From Bradyrhizobium erythrophlei (GTDB lineage: Bacteria; Pseudomonadota; Alphaproteobacteria; Rhizobiales; Xanthobacteraceae), in the NCBI RefSeq assembly GCF_900129505.1, contig NZ_LT670818.1, positions 1,488,001 to 1,552,000 of the forward strand: a stretch of DNA of 64,000 nt, written 5' to 3'. The notes under the pieces were generated by a model. That model saw only the letters and a program-made list of their open reading frames with translations, did not search any database and was not told where the DNA came from. The translations under genes were made by a program, and so were the position numbers. Positions 18,761 to 27,079 of this stretch are shown piece by piece; position 1 is the stretch's first letter, and each line of letters starts with the position of its first letter.

Positions 18761-18873
18761 TGGCACGAAACGGACATGCTGCCGCAGTCGCCTCATGTCT
18801 GTTGTTGGGGAAGGAACGGACCTAGCTCGGATAGGCCCCGAGGTCTGAGCTTGACCCTCATCGGACGTGGCAT
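18761..18873 (+). repeat. dispersed repeat, type A
   Basis: ATGGCACGAAACGGACATGC, GCCGCAGTCGCCTCATGTCT, AACGGACCTAGCTCGGATAG and TTGACCCTCATCGGACGTGG. It begins about 80 bp after the fusion-cyclase stop and closely matches the copy at 8793. Confidence 0.8.
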
Positions 18874-18976
18874 TGTGTGATAGATTGAACGCACTTCGCA
18901 TATGCAACTTTTTATGTGCCTCAAAGTGGACGCGTGAAGCACCTCCGCAAGTAATCGCAAACATGGGAGAAAGCTA

Positions 18977-19219
18977 ATGATCAGATTGATCGGTTTTGCT
19001 GCGTTCGCCTTAGCCATCACAACCTCAGCACAGGCAATGACAATTGCGCCGGTTCACGAGCCGGACGGCATGATCACGCAAGTTGCCTTCGGCTGCGGCC
19101 CATTCAGGACACGAGTTGGTGGTGTCTGCGTCGCCAGGACCACCATCCGCCATGTGCGCCGACAAGTCCGGAGGTGTGCGCTATGGCACGGAGGCGTTTG
19201 CGCTCGGTGGGTTTACTGA
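18977..19219 (+). CDS. small secreted GCG-motif protein
   Basis: 80 residues from an ATG behind GGGAGAAAG. It has a signal peptide ending in SAQA, then a short mature part with VAFGCGPFRTRVGGVCVART and four cysteines in total (GCG, GVC, RRC and GVC). Arginine-rich spacers follow and the protein ends CARWVY. This is a recurrent family of tiny exported rhizobial proteins. The spacing of the cysteines suggests two disulfides. Function unknown. Confidence 0.7.
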   Translation: MIRLIGFAAFALAITTSAQAMTIAPVHEPDGMITQVAFGCGPFRTRVGGVCVARTTIRHVRRQVRRCALWHGGVCARWVY

Positions 19220-19416
19220 AACGCTTGGCGGCATCCAAGCCGCTATTCTTAAGGTCAAGGTCCGTGCTTCGGCAGCCGTGACGGATATCTCAATTGCCGA
19301 ATTGCGGTCGGCCCCCGCTCGGGTTACTCGGAGGTCCGCTCTTGGGTATCTTTGATGACGCGCCCGCGGCTCATCTCCAGATTCTTTGTGTCTTGTGGAA
19401 TTTAGCATGACACAAG

Positions 19417-19935
19417 CTAAAGCACCTCAGCGCGAACCTGGGCCACGCCACGATCCGTAATCGCTAGGCTGCGCGCAGCGCCGAGCGAAAGGTCGAGGAC
19501 GCGGCCGCGAACCCTCGGTCCGCGGTCGGTGATGCGAACTACTACCGACTGGCTGGTCGCTAGATCGGTGACGCGAACTCTCGTGCCGAACGGCAGGCTG
19601 CGGTGGGCCGCGGTTGGCAAATTCCGATCGAACGAGGAACCGCTCGCTGTTTTTCCTGTCCTATACGAATAGTATGAGGCCTTTCCGGAAAAAACTCGGT
19701 TGAATGATCGAGGGGCTGAGCGATCTTCCGAACCACGTGTCGGCTCTCCTCCGAGCTGAGGTTGCGTGTGCGGATCCTGCTTAGTTTGGCCGGGTACCTC
19801 GGGAGCCGGCTCTGCGTGTGCCTTCGGAATGATGGACCATCTCTCATTGAAGGTCTGTGCTGCAACAGGGTCCACATGTATCCCCATCCAAGCTGGGACT
19901 GTCGCAATCGCGACTATTCTTGAAAAAAGACGCAT
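19417..19935 (-). CDS. rlpA: RlpA-like septal ring lytic transglycosylase
   Basis: 172 residues from the ATG at 19935, which has GTGAGG upstream; an in-frame start at 20001 gives an implausible extension before the signal peptide. After the signal peptide (residues 1-26) and a variable linker, the double-psi beta-barrel domain spans the last ~95 residues: GKASYYSYRTGKTASGSSFD, LPFGTRVRVTDLATSQSVVV and ITDRGPRVRGRVLDLS. RlpA proteins cleave glycan strands lacking stem peptides. No C-terminal SPOR domain is present, so septal targeting may differ from E. coli RlpA. Confidence 0.9.
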   Translation of the reverse strand: MRLFSRIVAIATVPAWMGIHVDPVAAQTFNERWSIIPKAHAEPAPEVPGQTKQDPHTQPQLGGEPTRGSEDRSAPRSFNRVFSGKASYYSYRTGKTASGSSFDRNLPTAAHRSLPFGTRVRVTDLATSQSVVVRITDRGPRVRGRVLDLSLGAARSLAITDRGVAQVRAEVL

Positions 19936-20001
19936 GATCGCCTCACAAACAAATGGAGAAGCAAATGGACAATGCAAAGTCATGCGGCTGTGTTCCTGCA
20001 C

Positions 20002-20397
20002 ATGGAGAAATTCCCGTGCCGGAAAAGGTGAATAAGTACCAAGAGTTCCGAACTATGATGTTTAGGAGCACCGCAGCAAGAAACTAGAACTGTAGGCCGA
20101 TATAGCGAAATCGATTTCCGCTCATGGCACAAATGCGAAGTGCAGCGATGTCCGCTATTTGGTCGCTATCAAGGGAAATGCGGACGTCGCGGGCATCGCG
20201 TTTTTGTAGATGCGGAGGTCATTCGAGGCGGGGCCGCTGCTAGAGGTGGCGGGGCACGGCGGAGAAGGTTGGCGAGCCGCCCCAGGTTCCGCGCGGTTGC
20301 TGTGAGCAGCACTTCGTGCCCGCACACAATCCGCGGGCCGCGTGTTACTGCGTTAGAAATCTATATGCGACAATCAGAGCCACCATGCTCGCGAAAA
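20002..20397. other. intergenic region, probable diverged repeat
   Basis: A diverged repeat-like block lies at about 20124-20195 (ATGGCACAAATGCG, GATGTCCGCTATTTGG, AATGCGGACGTCG). The remaining ~200 bp hold nothing I can support. Confidence 0.35.
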
Positions 20398-20817
20398 TCA
20401 GCAGTGCCGGGATGGAGAATGGCGCGCAGCCGATAGACCGGGCTGAGGTTTAGGCTGTCTCTGGAACCGCACGACTTTGCCCTCTGCCGTTGGTGTGCGA
20501 ACCTTTGGTTCCGGCGCCGCGCCCACGCCTCCGATCTCGCTGTAATAAGCGCTGTAGACCTCGCGAACGGCCAGGGCCGTGGACTCTGCCTCGCTCATCG
20601 TCTCGAGTCGGGTTCGATAGTTAGTCAGAAAGCTCTGTGCGTTTGACGGAAGGTCATCGAAACCACCGAGCTTGGCCATCATGAGCCAAGTGGCAAAATC
20701 CGCCTCGGCCTTCGTGCGAGCTTTCTTGGCGATAGGCGCGAGAGGTGAACGCGGCGATGCTGGGTTGGCTAAGGAAAAACGAAGTCCTCGCCTTGGACTG
20801 CAACGAATATCGGTCAA
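20398..20817 (-). CDS. hypothetical helical protein
   Basis: Up to 139 residues. The central part is convincing as protein: KKARTKAEADFATWLMMAKL, NYRTRLETMSEAESTALAVR and EVYSAYYSEI, with good third-position GC. The first ~25 residues overlap the start of a small gene on the other strand and look less natural, so the true start may lie nearer 20740. The C-terminal end (PKPQPGLSAARHSPSRHC) also looks abnormal, and the gene may be frameshifted at its 3' side. I recognise no family. Confidence 0.45.
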   Translation of the reverse strand: MTDIRCSPRRGLRFSLANPASPRSPLAPIAKKARTKAEADFATWLMMAKLGGFDDLPSNAQSFLTNYRTRLETMSEAESTALAVREVYSAYYSEIGGVGAAPEPKVRTPTAEGKVVRFQRQPKPQPGLSAARHSPSRHC

Positions 20818-20897
20818 CTAAAGTCTCTAGCAAAGCAAAAGCCGGCGCCAAGAAAATCGCAAAGGCATTAAAACGCGCTCCGGGTGCAAAACGGTAA
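20757..20897 (+). CDS. very small basic protein (46 residues)
   Basis: ATG at 20757 with GAGAGGTG upstream. The product starts MLGWLRKNEVLALDCNEYRS and ends in a lysine/alanine-rich tail (SSKAKAGAKKIAKALKRAPG, then AKR), like a histone H1-type or ribosomal-protein-like tail. It overlaps the 5' end of the gene on the opposite strand. A nucleic-acid-binding role is only a guess from charge. Confidence 0.4.
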   Translation: MLGWLRKNEVLALDCNEYRSTKVSSKAKAGAKKIAKALKRAPGAKR

Positions 20898-21062
20898 AAG
20901 CGCATATGCCTATGTTGGAGTTGTCGCTCAGCACGAGGGGGTAACTGAAGGCAAAGGTCGCGATAAATTAGCAAGTAGTCAGCCACATTTGAATGGAACG
21001 GCTTTCTTTTTGATCTGCCGGAACGAACCACCGTATGCTCGGTTGTCATATGTTCCCCACCA

Positions 21063-21275
21063 TTAAGGAGACGTGATGACAAACAGAATGATCCCAACAA
21101 GTATGGTCAACAGAATCGACAGGGCGATTAGTCCGCTAAGTCCGGCCAGAACCCGAGTCGGACGCCTGGCCAACAGACGCAAAATCCAAACCAGGACGGC
21201 CAGCGGGGCGGCGGCCAACAAAGAGATCCGCAACGCTGATGGAAACGAATTGCTCGCTTCGACGGGCAGTTTTGT
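21063..21275 (-). CDS. small hydrophobic two-segment membrane protein, start unclear
   Basis: This minus-strand frame encodes ISLLAAAPLAVLVWILRLLA, a short RRPTR loop and GLIALSILLTILVGIILFVI, two good transmembrane segments with high third-position GC. It is closed upstream by a stop at 21276-21278 and no ATG or GTG is found, so it starts at a TTG/CTG or is the end of a truncated gene. Confidence 0.35.
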   Translation of the reverse strand, partial: TKLPVEASNSFPSALRISLLAAAPLAVLVWILRLLARRPTRVLAGLSGLIALSILLTILVGIILFVITSP

Positions 21276-21372
21276 CTAGCAGAGTTCTTCCGGCTCCCAA
21301 TCCACCTTCTTCGACACTTCCCATGGTTAGGCGCACGATGCCCTTCGGTCCATGCCCGCAGAGGAAGTAGCT

Positions 21373-21534
21373 ATGGAACATCAATTTTTCATTCGCCAGC
21401 AAAACCTAAGGCTCTATCGCAGTCTCGTGGCTGCATCGGAAGGGGCGGCAGCGAAAGCTGACGCGCGGCAGGAGAAGCTTTTAAAGCTACTGGCAGAGGA
21501 AGTAGCGAACGAACCGCCGCCCAGAAAGAGCTAA
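21373..21534 (+). CDS. small helical hypothetical protein
   Basis: 53 residues from the ATG at 21373 with GAGGAAG upstream. It begins MEHQFFIRQQNLRLYRSLVA and ends KLLKLLAEEVANE-PPPRKS, a single amphipathic helix pair. Rhizobia have many short proteins of this shape (a LYR-like start and a final LLAEE), with no known role. It is convergent with the zinc-finger gene. Confidence 0.5.
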   Translation: MEHQFFIRQQNLRLYRSLVAASEGAAAKADARQEKLLKLLAEEVANEPPPRKS

Positions 21535-21542
21535 GGTGTTTG

Positions 21543-21779
21543 CTAAAGAGGCTCACCGTAAGCGCAATCTGCCGGATCCGCTTCGTTTGCGCCCAAGCTC
21601 GGATCGAAGCGGAATAGCGTGGAGCAGTAGGGGCAGACGATCTCACTGGCATCGCCTATCTTGAGGTAGATGTGTGGGTCATCTTGCGGTGGCTTATCCC
21701 CAATGCACTTGAACTCGCGGCAGCCAATGCGCACGATCGGCACCCCCACTTCATTATGAAACTTCGGATAACTTTCCAT
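21543..21779 (-). CDS. zinc-finger (CHCC) domain protein
   Basis: 78 residues. The sequence has the pattern of small CHCC zinc-finger proteins related to the NDUFS6 subunit of complex I: FHNEVGVPIVRIGCREFKCI, then VCPYCSTLFRFDP. The metal ligands (His, Cys, CPYC) are all present. In alphaproteobacteria these are stand-alone proteins. The link to respiratory complex assembly is inferred from homology only. Confidence 0.85.
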   Translation of the reverse strand: MESYPKFHNEVGVPIVRIGCREFKCIGDKPPQDDPHIYLKIGDASEIVCPYCSTLFRFDPSLGANEADPADCAYGEPL

Positions 21780-21942
21780 CTGCAGCGCGCGGCTTAGGCG
21801 CCCGATCGATGATGCAAAGTGCCGTGCATGGATCGTCGAGCGAGGGCTCGATCAGCACCCGGTGAGCGGCGCCCCCTCGCGTCGTTCGGTTGCCGTGAAA
21901 CGTACCCAGAGCGACACGTCCATCGTCAATTTCTCCCACCAC
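21754..21942 (-). CDS. possible short protein overlapping the zinc-finger gene
   Basis: A 62-codon frame from a GTG near 21942 with high third-position GC, reading ...VALGTFHGNRTTRGGAAHRV and PSLDDPCTALCIIDRAPKPR. It ends 26 bp inside the zinc-finger gene. No family is recognised and no strong ribosome binding site is seen; it could be chance. Confidence 0.3.
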   Translation of the reverse strand: MVGEIDDGRVALGTFHGNRTTRGGAAHRVLIEPSLDDPCTALCIIDRAPKPRAADGKLSEVS

Positions 21943-21958
21943 GGGAGAGGGTTGGAAG

Positions 21959-22858
21959 CTAACGAACCTGCAGAGGCGCCGGGGTCGCCATCGCCGCGAC
22001 GCGGTGCTTCACTGCATTCTGCACCTTCGCGAAGGCGCCCACCTCGATCTGGCGTACGCGCTCGCGCGAGAGGCCGAATTCCTCGGCCAACTCCACGAGC
22101 GTGATCTGTTCCTCAGCGAGCCGGCGCGTCTCGAAGATGCGCCGCTCGCGCTTGTTGAGCACGGTGAGCGCATCGGACAGCGTCTTGCGGCGGTTATCGA
22201 ACTCCTCGCTCGCGGCGAGCGTCGTCTCCTGGTCCGGGGATTCGTCCACCAGCCGGTCTTGCCACTCGCCGGAATCGCCGTCCTCGCGGATCGCGGCGTT
22301 GAGCGAGGCATCGCCGCTGAGTCGCCGGTTCATGTAAATCACGTCCGTTTCGGTGACGCCGATCCGCCGGGCGATGATCTTCACCTGGTCCAGCCGCATA
22401 TCGCCATCGTCGAGGATGGCGAGTTTGCTCTGAGTCTTGCGGAGGTTGAAGAACACCTTCTTCTGGTTGGCCGTGGTGCCCATCTTCACCAGCGACCGCG
22501 AGCGCAGGATGTATTCCTTGATCGCCGCCTTGATCCACCACACGGCGTAGGTGGCGAACCGGAAGCCCTTTTCCGGCTCGAAGCGCTCGACCGCCTGCAT
22601 CAGGCCGACATTGCCCTCGGAGATCGCCTCCGAGATCGCCAGGCCGTAGCCGCGATAGTCCCTGGCGATCTTGGTCACGAGCCGCAGATGGCTGGTGACG
22701 AGCTTGTGCGCCGCGTCGCGATCGCCGCGCTCGCGCCAGCGCTTGGCTAGCAAGTATTCTTCCTGGCGCTCCAACATCGGGAACCGCCGGATTTCCTCAA
22801 GATAGTGGGTGAGGTCGGGTTCGGCCGTAAGGATCGGCAGGGCTGCGTTGCGGGCCAT
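21959..22858 (-). CDS. rpoH: RpoH-type heat-shock sigma factor (sigma 32)
   Basis: 299 residues from the ATG at 22858, which follows GGAGGG. It has the sigma-70 regions in order: 1.2 (PDLTHYLEEIRRFPMLERQE), region 2 with RYGRDYRGYGLAI-type and FRFATYAVWWIKAAIKEYIL, the RpoH box just after it (RSLVKMGTTANQKKVFFNLR) and region 4 with LAEEFGLSRERVRQIEVGAF. The RpoH box makes the assignment firm. Alphaproteobacteria often carry two or three rpoH copies; which paralog this is cannot be told. It is divergent from a MarR-type gene, with two palindromes between them. Confidence 0.95.
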   Translation of the reverse strand: MARNAALPILTAEPDLTHYLEEIRRFPMLERQEEYLLAKRWRERGDRDAAHKLVTSHLRLVTKIARDYRGYGLAISEAISEGNVGLMQAVERFEPEKGFRFATYAVWWIKAAIKEYILRSRSLVKMGTTANQKKVFFNLRKTQSKLAILDDGDMRLDQVKIIARRIGVTETDVIYMNRRLSGDASLNAAIREDGDSGEWQDRLVDESPDQETTLAASEEFDNRRKTLSDALTVLNKRERRIFETRRLAEEQITLVELAEEFGLSRERVRQIEVGAFAKVQNAVKHRVAAMATPAPLQVR

Positions 22859-22876
22859 GATCAAGCCCTCCAACTA

Positions 22877-22928
22877 GTTTCGAAACGAAATTATCTTCAT
22901 CAGATCGGTTGTCAAGTTAATTTCGAAA
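22877..22928. promoter_or_regulatory. two TTTCGAAA palindromes between rpoH and the MarR gene
   Basis: GTTTCGAAAC (22877-22886) and TTTCGAAA (22921-22928) are palindromes whose centres are 43 bp apart, about four helix turns, in a 96-bp divergent region. They are embedded in similar surroundings (CGAAACGAAATTAT and TTTCGAAACGCTATTAT). This is the expected layout of operators for the adjacent MarR-type regulator, which could control itself and rpoH. It has not been tested. Confidence 0.6.
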
Positions 22929-22954
22929 CGCTATTATATGTGAAAGAGGCAATC

Positions 22955-23557
22955 ATGTCAGCGCGCGAAACGGCAGAGCTCCTGCTGCAGGCGGGACGGC
23001 TCGTACAAGCTGAGGGCTATGACGGCGAACTCAGCCCGGCCCAATGGATGGCGCTCCGCTTCTTCGCCCGTGCCAACCCGTTCTCGCGGACCCCGTCGGC
23101 CTTCGCGGAATTTCAAGCGACAACCCGCGGCACCGCAACACAAGCCATTAAGGCGCTTGAAGCGGGTGGGTACTTGGTCCGACAGCCATTCAAGACGGAT
23201 GGGCGAAGCGTAAGTCTGCGACTGACGAGCAAAGGCAAAAAAGCGCTTGCACGCGATCCGTTCGAGGTTCTGGTCCGGGCCGTGGATTCGCTCGACGCGA
23301 CAGCGCGAACCGCGATGCGTCGCGCGCTGCACCAAGTGTTGTCCACTTTAGCTACGAGTGGAGCGCACCGGCGCTTCGGTGTTTGCCAGGACTGCACGTA
23401 CTTCGGCAGAGAGATGCGCGGCAACCTCCCGAGCATGGGCCCCTCGGCCGCTGAATGCCTGCTCCTCGGTGTTCCGATTCAGCCAGAGGACGTAGGTCTT
23501 CTGTGCGTCCATTTTCAACCAATAAACGAGCACCGCGAGGACGGACGGACACCATGA
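22955..23557 (+). CDS. MarR-type regulator with C-terminal cysteine cluster
   Basis: 200 residues from the ATG at 22955 (AAGAGG upstream). Residues ~1-125 form a winged-helix MarR domain (LSPAQWMALRFFARANPFSR, GTATQAIKALEAGGYLVRQP, a DGRSVSLRLTSKGK wing). A C-terminal extension carries four cysteines: FGVCQDCTYFG, AAECLLLG and GLLCVHFQ. A CxxC plus two further Cys at this spacing could bind an Fe-S cluster or zinc, which would make the protein redox- or iron-responsive. The ferredoxin gene directly downstream fits that idea. Its likely operators are the palindromes at 22877-22928. Confidence 0.8.
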   Translation: MSARETAELLLQAGRLVQAEGYDGELSPAQWMALRFFARANPFSRTPSAFAEFQATTRGTATQAIKALEAGGYLVRQPFKTDGRSVSLRLTSKGKKALARDPFEVLVRAVDSLDATARTAMRRALHQVLSTLATSGAHRRFGVCQDCTYFGREMRGNLPSMGPSAAECLLLGVPIQPEDVGLLCVHFQPINEHREDGRTP

Positions 23558-23595
23558 ATGAGTTCACCACTGCAATCTGCCGAAAGGACGCTTAA

Positions 23596-23931
23596 TTGAC
23601 CTTCGTCGTCAACGAGAGCTGTATTCGCTGCAAAATCATGGACTGCGTCGACGTGTGCCCTGTGGACTGCTTCTACGAGGGCGAGAACATGCTCGTCATC
23701 CATCCGGAGGAATGCATCGATTGCGGGGTCTGCGTGCCGGAATGCCCGGTCGACGCGATCAAGCCTGACACCGAGCCGGGGCTTGAGAAATGGCTGTCGC
23801 TGAATGCGGAATACGCGAAAACCTGGCCAAATATTATGGTCAAAAAAGCGCCCCCGCCCGACTCGAAGGAGTGGGAGGGGAAGCCGGACAAGTTCCAATA
23901 CTTCTCGCCAAATCCCGGCGCGGGTGATTGA
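23596..23931 (+). CDS. fdxA: 7Fe ferredoxin FdxA
   Basis: 111 residues starting with a TTG at 23596 (GAAAGGACG upstream). The first 55 residues hold the [3Fe-4S]/[4Fe-4S] ligands of the FdxA family: [20 protein letters not shown] and [20 protein letters not shown]. The C-terminal half is the usual acidic extension with WPNI and [15 protein letters not shown]. It lies 38 bp after the regulator gene and is probably in one operon with it. FdxA donates electrons in the cytoplasm; the partner here is not known. Confidence 0.95.
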   Translation: MTFVVNESCIRCKIMDCVDVCPVDCFYEGENMLVIHPEECIDCGVCVPECPVDAIKPDTEPGLEKWLSLNAEYAKTWPNIMVKKAPPPDSKEWEGKPDKFQYFSPNPGAGD

Positions 23932-24021
23932 GGCGGACAAGGTCAACGTCCTCCCGGTTTGCGACGTGCTATTGGTAGCGAGCCAAAGCCACTCATTGCG
24001 AAGCAAACCCGGCGAAAGATC

Positions 24022-24696
24022 ATGAGCTTCTTCGAGCGTCTAAAGACAGAAGCATCCGCCGAGTGGCGGGCCTACACCGAGCATCCCTTCACGAACGGGT
24101 TGGCAGACGGTTCGCTCGCCGAAGCGGCGTTTCGTCACTACCTCGTTCAGGACTACCTGTTCCTCACCGAGTTTGCTCGCGCCTACGCGCTCTCCGTCTA
24201 CAAGTCGCCCAAGCTCGCTGACATGCGCGAAGCGGCAGCCGGCCTCTCGGCCATCCTCGACATCGAGATGAACCTGCATGTGAAGCTCTGCGCCGGCTGG
24301 GGCCTGTCGCCCAGCGATCTTGAACAAACCCCTCCGGCGGTCGAGATGCTGGCCTATACACGCTACGTGCTCGACGCGGGAATGCGCGGCGATCTGCTGG
24401 CACTCAAGGTGGCGCTTGCCCCCTGCGTGATCGGCTACGCGGAGATCGCGACGCGGCTCGCCTCGCGACCCGATGCGCACGCTGCAACGAACCCATATCG
24501 CGTTTGGATCGCCGAGTATGCCGGTGCACCATATCAGGGGGTCGCGGCGAAAGCGCGGGCGCACCTGGAGGGTCTCGCCGATCTCTACGTCACGCCGGCC
24601 CGCGAGGCAGAGCTGATTGTGATCTTCAAGGAAGCCACCCGGCTCGAGGCCGACTTCTGGGAAATGGGCTGGCGTGCGGGCCAACGTGTTGAATAG
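24022..24696 (+). CDS. tenA: TenA-family thiaminase II
   Basis: 224 residues from the ATG at 24022. The all-helical TenA fold is recognisable (HPFTNGLADGSLAEAAFRHY, VQDYLFLTEFARAYAL, PCVIGYAEIA). The family salvages thiamine by hydrolysing aminopyrimidines. The catalytic cysteine of TenA proper, in the region after the fourth helix, seems to be in the APCVIGY segment, but alignment is needed. It follows fdxA by 90 bp in the same direction. Confidence 0.85.
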   Translation: MSFFERLKTEASAEWRAYTEHPFTNGLADGSLAEAAFRHYLVQDYLFLTEFARAYALSVYKSPKLADMREAAAGLSAILDIEMNLHVKLCAGWGLSPSDLEQTPPAVEMLAYTRYVLDAGMRGDLLALKVALAPCVIGYAEIATRLASRPDAHAATNPYRVWIAEYAGAPYQGVAAKARAHLEGLADLYVTPAREAELIVIFKEATRLEADFWEMGWRAGQRVE

Positions 24697-24719
24697 TCAC
24701 TGACTGCTTACCGTGTCGG

Positions 24720-25028
24720 ATGGGTTACAGCATCACTATCAACCGCAACGGCGAAAGCCTCGAAACGGAGTACAGTGTTGCACCGTCACCGGCACAACCG
24801 ACACCCGCGGACATAATTCAGAAGTTCAAAGAGAACACGTTCCAGCAGAGCAGCAAACCATATGAGGAGAAGGATCATGTACAACGATTCTCTGTTCAAT
24901 GCGTTCGCTCGGTCCTACGAGGCCCGAAACGAAAGCGATATGTCGATGGCGGAATATCTGGAATCGTGTCGGGGCGATCCGATGCGATATGCCAATGCGG
25001 CCGAGCGGCTGTTAGCCGCGATCGGTGA
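24720..25028 (+). CDS. possible small hypothetical protein before prkA
   Basis: An ATG at 24720 opens a frame whose first 50 residues look protein-like (MGYSITINRNGESLETEYSV, PTPADIIQKFKENTFQQSS). It then runs 150 bp into prkA in a different frame, where the composition looks like a shadow. If real, the gene may have lost its natural stop. Confidence 0.25.
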   Translation: MGYSITINRNGESLETEYSVAPSPAQPTPADIIQKFKENTFQQSSKPYEEKDHVQRFSVQCVRSVLRGPKRKRYVDGGISGIVSGRSDAICQCGRAAVSRDR

Positions 25029-26820
25029 GCCTCAAATGATTGATACGGCCAAGGACGCCCGCCTTGGCCGTATTTTTTTGAACCGGACCATGCGCGCCTA
25101 TCCGGCCTTCGCTGGATTCTATGGCATGGAAGAAACCATCGAGCGGATCGCCGGCTTCTTCCGGCACGCCGCCCAGGGTCTGGAAGAGCGCAAGCAGATT
25201 CTCTATCTCCTCGGCCCCGTGGGCGGTGGAAAATCGTCGCTGGCAGAGCGGCTGAAATCGTTGATGGAAGTCCATCCCATCCACGTGCTGAAGGCCGGCG
25301 ACGAACTCAGTCCGGTGTTCGAGAGTCCGCTCGGTCTGTTCGATCCGGAGCAACTCGGACCGATGATCGAGGAGAAGTACGGCATTCCGCGCCGCCGCCT
25401 CAACGGTCCGATGAGTCCGTGGTGCTACAAGCGGCTCGAGGCCTTCGGCGGCGACATTTCGCGCTTCCGCGTCGCCAAGATCCAGCCCTCGCGCCTGCGG
25501 CAGATCGCGATTGCGAAAACCGAACCTGGCGATGAGAACAATCAGGACATCTCCTCGCTGGTCGGCAAGGTCGACATTCGCAAGCTGGAGACCTTCGCCC
25601 AGAACGATCCCGATGCCTACAGCTACTCCGGCGGTCTCAATCGCGCCAACCAGGGCATTCTCGAGTTCGTCGAGATGTTCAAGGCCCCGATCAAGATGCT
25701 GCACCCGCTTTTGACGGCGACTCAGGAAGGCAACTACATCGGCACCGAAAATATCGGGGCAATCCCCTTTACCGGCATTATTCTCGCGCATTCGAACGAA
25801 TCCGAATGGCAAAGCTTCAAGTCCAACAAGAACAACGAAGCCTTCATCGACCGCATCTGCGTCATCAAGGTGCCGTACTGCCTGCGGGTGACCGAAGAGC
25901 AGAAGATCTACGAGAAGCTCATTTCGGGATCCGAGCTCGCTGCCGCGCCGTGCGCGCCGGCAACGCTCGAGACGCTCGCGCGATTCTCGGTGATGTCGCG
26001 TCTGCGCAAGCACGAGAACTCGACGACCTTTGCGAAGATGCGGGTCTATGATGGGGAAAGCCTCAAAGAGTCCGATCCCAAGGCCCGCAGCGTCCAGGAA
26101 TATAAGGATGCCGCTGGCGTCGACGAAGGCATGGACGGCGCCTCAACGCGCTTTGCCTTCAAGGTTCTGGCTGCGACCTACAATCACGACACCTCGGAGC
26201 TGGGCGCCGATCCCGTCCATTTGATGTATGTGCTCGAGCATGCGATCCGGCGCGAGCAGCTTTCGGAGGAAGTCGAAAAGCGCTACCTCGAATTCATCAA
26301 GGCCGAACTCGTGCCGCGCTACGCCGAATTCATTGGCCACGAGATCCAGAAAGCCTATCTGGAATCCTATTCGGATTACGGTCAAAACCTGTTCAATCGC
26401 TACGTGGATTATGCCGATGCCTGGATCGAGGATCAGGACTTCAAGGACCCCGATACCGGCCAGATGCTCAATCGGGAGCTTCTCAACCAGGAACTGACCA
26501 AGATCGAGAAGCCCGCGGGCATCGCCAGCCCGAAGGATTTCCGCAACGAGGTGGTCAAGTTTTCGCTGCGGTCGCGGGCGCAGAATGCCGGCAAGAACCC
26601 GTCCTGGACCAGCTATGAAAAGATTCGCGAAGTCATCGAAAAGCGGATATTTTCGCAGGTCAAAGACCTTCTTCCCGTTATCTCGTTTGGCTTGAAAAAG
26701 GACGGCGATACCGAAAAGAAGCACGGCGAGTTTGTCGAGCGGATGGTGGGGCGCGGCTATACCGAGCGTCAGGTTCGCCGGCTCGTCGAATGGTACATGC
26801 GTGTGAAGCAAGCCGGCTGA
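24877..26820 (+). CDS. prkA: PrkA serine protein kinase (AAA+)
   Basis: 647 residues from the ATG at 24877, preceded by GAGGAGAAGG; an ATG at 24862 lies within that ribosome binding site. The AAA+ P-loop is GPVGGGKS (residues ~113-120). The C-terminal kinase-like domain includes SYSDYGQNLFNRYVDYADAW and the family end RQVRRLVEWYMRVKQAG. In enterobacteria prkA (yeaG) is followed by yeaH and ycgB and acts in nutrient and stress responses. Here the next gene is a broken yeaH, so PrkA has lost its usual neighbour. Confidence 0.95.
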   Translation: MYNDSLFNAFARSYEARNESDMSMAEYLESCRGDPMRYANAAERLLAAIGEPQMIDTAKDARLGRIFLNRTMRAYPAFAGFYGMEETIERIAGFFRHAAQGLEERKQILYLLGPVGGGKSSLAERLKSLMEVHPIHVLKAGDELSPVFESPLGLFDPEQLGPMIEEKYGIPRRRLNGPMSPWCYKRLEAFGGDISRFRVAKIQPSRLRQIAIAKTEPGDENNQDISSLVGKVDIRKLETFAQNDPDAYSYSGGLNRANQGILEFVEMFKAPIKMLHPLLTATQEGNYIGTENIGAIPFTGIILAHSNESEWQSFKSNKNNEAFIDRICVIKVPYCLRVTEEQKIYEKLISGSELAAAPCAPATLETLARFSVMSRLRKHENSTTFAKMRVYDGESLKESDPKARSVQEYKDAAGVDEGMDGASTRFAFKVLAATYNHDTSELGADPVHLMYVLEHAIRREQLSEEVEKRYLEFIKAELVPRYAEFIGHEIQKAYLESYSDYGQNLFNRYVDYADAWIEDQDFKDPDTGQMLNRELLNQELTKIEKPAGIASPKDFRNEVVKFSLRSRAQNAGKNPSWTSYEKIREVIEKRIFSQVKDLLPVISFGLKKDGDTEKKHGEFVERMVGRGYTERQVRRLVEWYMRVKQAG

Positions 26821-26839
26821 GGCGGATGCAAAAGTGGCC

Positions 26840-27001
26840 ATGCACACATCGTTGATCGGCGCCTGAATCCAGGCAGCAAGAGCCTCGAGAACCGCCAGCG
26901 GTTCTTGCGCCGTGCCAAGGCGCTGGTTCAGGGCGTGGTCAAGAAGTCCTCGCAGGACCGCGACATCAAGGATGTGCTGGAAGGCGGCGAGGTCAGCATA
27001 C
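26840..27001 (+). pseudogene. yeaH (DUF444) 5' fragment with frameshift
   Basis: Twenty bases after prkA the DNA reads ATGCAC-AC-ATCGTT. Removing the extra AC gives M-H-I-V-D-R-R-L-N-P-G, the canonical YeaH start, and the frame continues KSLENRQRFLRRAKALVQGV and KKSSQDRDIKDVLEGGEVSI. The two-base expansion puts the start codon out of frame. The gene is also cut at about 27001 by unrelated sequence. About 54 of the usual ~420 codons remain. Confidence 0.8.
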
Positions 27002-27079
27002 TCCGGTGCACCAACTTGCTCCCGAAGCCTTCCAGTTCTGTGTGCGCCACGACAGGAGGACCGCCCCGTTCGATCCACA
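27002..27079 (-). pseudogene. fragment of an HWE/HisKA_2-type histidine kinase
   Basis: In the minus direction the stretch encodes WIERGGPPVVAHTELEGFGS and KLVHR. This matches the last ATP-binding motif of HWE-type kinases (W.E.GGPPV..P...GFGS.L). Only ~26 codons are left, wedged between the yeaH fragment and IS66 remains. Confidence 0.55.
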
